The notes under the pieces: model-generated
The model's input: the letters and a program-made list of their open reading frames with translations, nothing else
Database searches by the model: none
Told to the model about the DNA's origin: nothing
Part shown: piece by piece, positions 6,619 through 7,884 of the stretch
Layout of the letters: the number at the start of each line of letters is the position of its first letter
Numbering within the stretch: position 1 is the first letter of the stretch
From: Desulfobacterales bacterium
Lineage (GTDB): Bacteria > Desulfobacterota > Desulfobacteria > Desulfobacterales > C00003060
DNA: 7,884 nt
Reading direction: 5' to 3'
NCBI GenBank assembly: GCA_030616425.1
Contig: JAUWXJ010000110.1
Coordinates: forward strand, 1 to 7,884
Program-made: the position numbers and the translations under genes

Positions 6619-7316
6619 TTCTGGCACGGGCCGGTGTCGCCTCTCGACGTCAAGCGGAAAAATTTATTCGCGAGGGGCGGGTTATGGTAAATGGTAAGGT
6701 GGTCCTGAAGCCCGGCACTCAGGTCGTGTGGGGCAAAGACACCATACGGTTGGACAATCGCCTCATCCACCGATTAGAGCCCAAGGTTACCGTCGTACTG
6801 AACAAGCCAAAACGGGTGCTAACCACCTCCCATGATCCCAGAGGCCGGCCCACCACGGCTGAACTTGTCAAGGGAATCAAGGCCCGTATCTTTCCCGTGG
6901 GACGCCTCGATTATCACACTGAAGGGCTCCTGATCCTGACGAATGACGGGGAACTGGCCCAGCGCCTCCAGCACCCCCGATACGGCATCCCCAAAACCTA
7001 TCAGATCAAGGTCAAGGGGCTGCCCACCGCGCGGGCCTTGCAGGGTCTAAGATCTGGCATCATGTTGGATGGCAGGCGCACTGCACCGGCTCAGGTCAAG
7101 AAGATAGGCACAACCGGCAAGAACGCTTGGCTTGAGATTACCATAAAGGAAGGCAGAAACCGGCAGATTCGGCGGATGTGCTCGGCTGTGGGCCATCCGG
7201 TCTTGAAATTGAAACGCATACGTTACGGTCCCATCCGATTAGGCAACCTGAGACCTGGAGTCCACCGTGACCTGACGCCGGCTGAAATGGAAAGACTTCG
7301 GAAACAGACTGCTTGA
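6597..7316 (+). CDS. rluB: RluB/RsuA-family rRNA pseudouridine synthase
   Basis: Converts a specific uridine in rRNA to pseudouridine; the RluB branch acts on helix 89 of 23S rRNA, the RsuA branch on 16S rRNA. The 239-residue protein has an N-terminal S4 RNA-binding domain (about 2-48: RLQLVLARAGVASRRQAEK, EGRVMVNG). The catalytic domain has VLNKPKRVLTT (67-77), the nucleophile D105 in FPVGRLDYHTEGLLILTNDG, PKTYQIKVKG (132-141), and EGRNRQIRRM (185-194) followed by VGHPVLKLKRIRYGPI. ATG 6597 overlaps scpB by 22 bases and has GGGAG just upstream (6588-6592), so translation is likely coupled to scpB. Position after scpB matches the common scpA-scpB-rluB order, which favours rluB over rsuA or rluE/F; the substrate base is not provable from sequence. 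Last gene of the operon. Confidence 0.92.
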   Translation: MAERLQLVLARAGVASRRQAEKFIREGRVMVNGKVVLKPGTQVVWGKDTIRLDNRLIHRLEPKVTVVLNKPKRVLTTSHDPRGRPTTAELVKGIKARIFPVGRLDYHTEGLLILTNDGELAQRLQHPRYGIPKTYQIKVKGLPTARALQGLRSGIMLDGRRTAPAQVKKIGTTGKNAWLEITIKEGRNRQIRRMCSAVGHPVLKLKRIRYGPIRLGNLRPGVHRDLTPAEMERLRKQTA

Positions 7317-7334
7317 GAGGCTGGCGCCAAGGCA

Positions 7335-7565
7335 GTAAAGAGCCGTCAGGGGAGATTTTTTTGAAGCAGGTCAAACAGCATTCTGCTTGTCAGTGGCGAA
7401 TGGCATCGGGCTTGTCAAACCAGGCACACGTACGTGTGGCATACAAGCTAATAAGCCCATTTGTAAGTTGGTCAGGACGGTATGCCGAATATGGTGCCGT
7501 TGTGGAACCTTCCACGCGATTATCAGTGACCTGACCTCAAAAAAATCCCCTGACGGCTTGTAAAG
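7335..7565. repeat. GTAAAG direct repeats flanking the inverted-repeat element
   Basis: GTAAAG is present at 7335-7340, abutting the left terminal repeat, and at 7560-7565, one base (T) after the right terminal repeat. This arrangement is expected of a target-site duplication left by a cut-and-paste insertion. A 6-bp match can occur by chance, but its position at both outer ends makes that less likely. Confidence 0.5.
7341..7559. mobile_element. Probable miniature inverted-repeat element (MITE-like), non-coding
   Basis: Left end 7341-7364 reads AGCCGTCAGGGGA, then GA, then T7-GA. Right end 7537-7558 is its exact reverse complement apart from the missing GA (TC-A7, then TCCCCTGACGGCT). Pairing continues inward with CAGGTCA (7367-7373) against TGACCTG (7527-7533), giving about 30 paired bases per arm. 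The direct repeat GTAAAG flanks the element (7335-7340 and 7560-7565), like a 6-bp target-site duplication. The interior has no credible gene. It is full of small palindromes: CACACGTACGTGTG (7425-7438), GCTTGT/ACAAGC (7410-7415, 7443-7448) and GTGGA-ACCT-TCCAC (7502-7515). Alternatives are a structured RNA or a long terminator hairpin for the operon. I cannot name the parent transposase family. Confidence 0.65.
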
Positions 7566-7624
7566 TGAGTTGTTTTGGTTTCGACAACTGCCCGTTGAGA
7601 TCTGGCCGCGAAAAATAAAAAATC
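7566..7624. other. Intergenic stretch before the tRNA promoter
   Basis: No gene seen. A weak stem-loop, AGTTGT (7568-7573) with ACAACT (7584-7589), lies right after the putative target repeat. The A-rich run at 7610-7622 just before the TTGACT box could act as an UP element. Confidence 0.3.
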
Positions 7625-7653
7625 TTGACTTTACCCCTCACTGCTCCTAAGTA
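7625..7653 (+). promoter_or_regulatory. Candidate promoter of tRNA-Val
   Basis: TTGACT (7625-7630, 5 of 6 to consensus) follows an A-rich tract (7610-7622), as in strong stable-RNA promoters. With a 17-base spacer the -10 box would be TAAGTA (7648-7653), a weak match. Transcription would begin near 7660, leaving a leader of about 20 bases for RNase P removal. The -35 part is convincing; the -10 is not. Confidence 0.45.
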
Positions 7654-7680
7654 GCAATTATCGAGAGCATGAAGATACGT

Positions 7681-7756
7681 GGGCGGTTAACTCAGTGGTG
7701 AGAGTGCCATCTTCACACGGTGGAAGTCCGCGGTTCAAATCCGCGACCGCCTACCA
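7681..7756 (+). tRNA. tRNA-Val, anticodon CAC, CCA encoded
   Basis: Full cloverleaf read by eye: acceptor GGGCGGT (7681-7687) with ACCGCCT (7746-7752), closing with a G-U first pair; D-arm ACTC (7690-7693) with GAGT (7702-7705), 8-base loop; anticodon stem CCATC (7707-7711) with GGTGG (7719-7723), loop TTCACAC with anticodon CAC at 7714-7716; variable AAGTC; T-arm CGCGG-TTCAAAT-CCGCG; discriminator A (7753) and encoded CCA (7754-7756). It reads the valine codon GUG. The G1-U72 pair is slightly unusual. Because CCA is encoded, the nucleotidyltransferase upstream would only be needed for repair of this tRNA. tRNA 3' ends are common integration sites, but no integrase is in view. Confidence 0.95.
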
Positions 7757-7781
7757 GCAAATCAAAGGGGCCGAAAGTGTA

Positions 7782-7879
7782 ATGGAATCCAAAAGGTCGA
7801 AACTCCTAAATCGACGTCCAATAAGATCAATAAGTTACAACAGGCAAAAAGGCCAAAATTGGACTTTTTACGATTCCAT
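7782..7879. repeat. Imperfect inverted-repeat segment downstream of tRNA-Val
   Basis: ATGGAATC (7782-7789) is exactly repeated in reverse complement by GATTCCAT (7872-7879). Similarity continues inward: ATGGAATCC-AAAAGGTC on the left against ATGGAATCGTAAAAAGTCC read backwards from the right. The right end is itself nearly palindromic (TGGACTTTTTACGATTCCA, 7860-7878). It also contains an A/T-flanked hairpin, AAAAAG (7846-7851) with CTTTTT (7864-7869) enclosing CCAA/TTGG, which could terminate tRNA transcription. No gene is seen. It looks like a small dispersed repeat element, and it may continue past the window. Confidence 0.45.
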
Positions 7880-7884
7880 CAAGT

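Noticed and set aside
7313..7534. 73-codon open frame starting at TTG after the pseudouridine synthase gene
   Set aside because: The start overlaps the rluB stop codon, the frame runs through the left inverted repeat and the palindromic interior of the MITE-like element, and the product resembles no family I know.
7341..7559. Signal recognition particle RNA, 6S RNA or tmRNA
   Set aside because: The paired ends and size recall these RNAs, but I find no SRP GGAAGCAGCC-like loop, no tmRNA ends and no tag frame; the flanking GTAAAG repeats fit an insertion better.
1..7884. CRISPR array, phage genes, toxin-antitoxin or defence system
   Set aside because: No evenly spaced repeat array and no proteins of these types appear; every well-supported gene is a housekeeping one.

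Overview
The window reads as ordinary chromosome of a bacterium with roughly 50% GC. It most likely belongs to Desulfobacterota / the former Deltaproteobacteria. This rests on the gene order (long DHH-CBS tRNA nucleotidyltransferase, M50 protease, trpS, scpA, scpB, rluB-type pseudouridine synthase) and on the style of the proteins. No marker gene fixes the species, so the placement is inference.

Layout, all on the + strand. Bases 1-861 are the 3' part of a cysteine desulfurase / selenocysteine lyase family gene that begins upstream of the window. A 100-base gap (862-961) holds two stem-loops and a good sigma70-like promoter that ends almost at the next start codon. Then come six tightly packed genes: an 888-residue DHH/CBS/CCA-type nucleotidyltransferase (962-3628), a membrane site-2-type protease (3649-4347), tryptophanyl-tRNA synthetase (4360-5343), ScpA (5355-6083), ScpB (6076-6618) and an RluB/RsuA-family pseudouridine synthase (6597-7316). 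Spacings are about 20, 12 and 11 bases, followed by overlaps of 8 and 22 bases, so this looks like one operon. Its themes are tRNA 3'-end building or repair, tRNA charging, rRNA modification and chromosome condensation (ScpA and ScpB are the non-SMC condensin subunits).

The last 570 bases carry no protein gene that I believe. A 219-base element with long terminal inverted repeats lies at 7341-7559, flanked by the 6-bp direct repeat GTAAAG; it looks like a non-coding miniature transposable element. After it come a candidate promoter, a complete tRNA-Val(CAC) gene with encoded CCA (7681-7756), and another inverted-repeat segment (7782-7879) running almost to the window end.

I see no new multi-gene system. 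The points most worth following up are the miniature element at 7341-7559, the predicted [4Fe-4S] cluster site in the tryptophanyl-tRNA synthetase, the DHH-CBS-nucleotidyltransferase fusion with its apparently leaderless start, and a perfect hairpin joining its stop codon to the next start codon.
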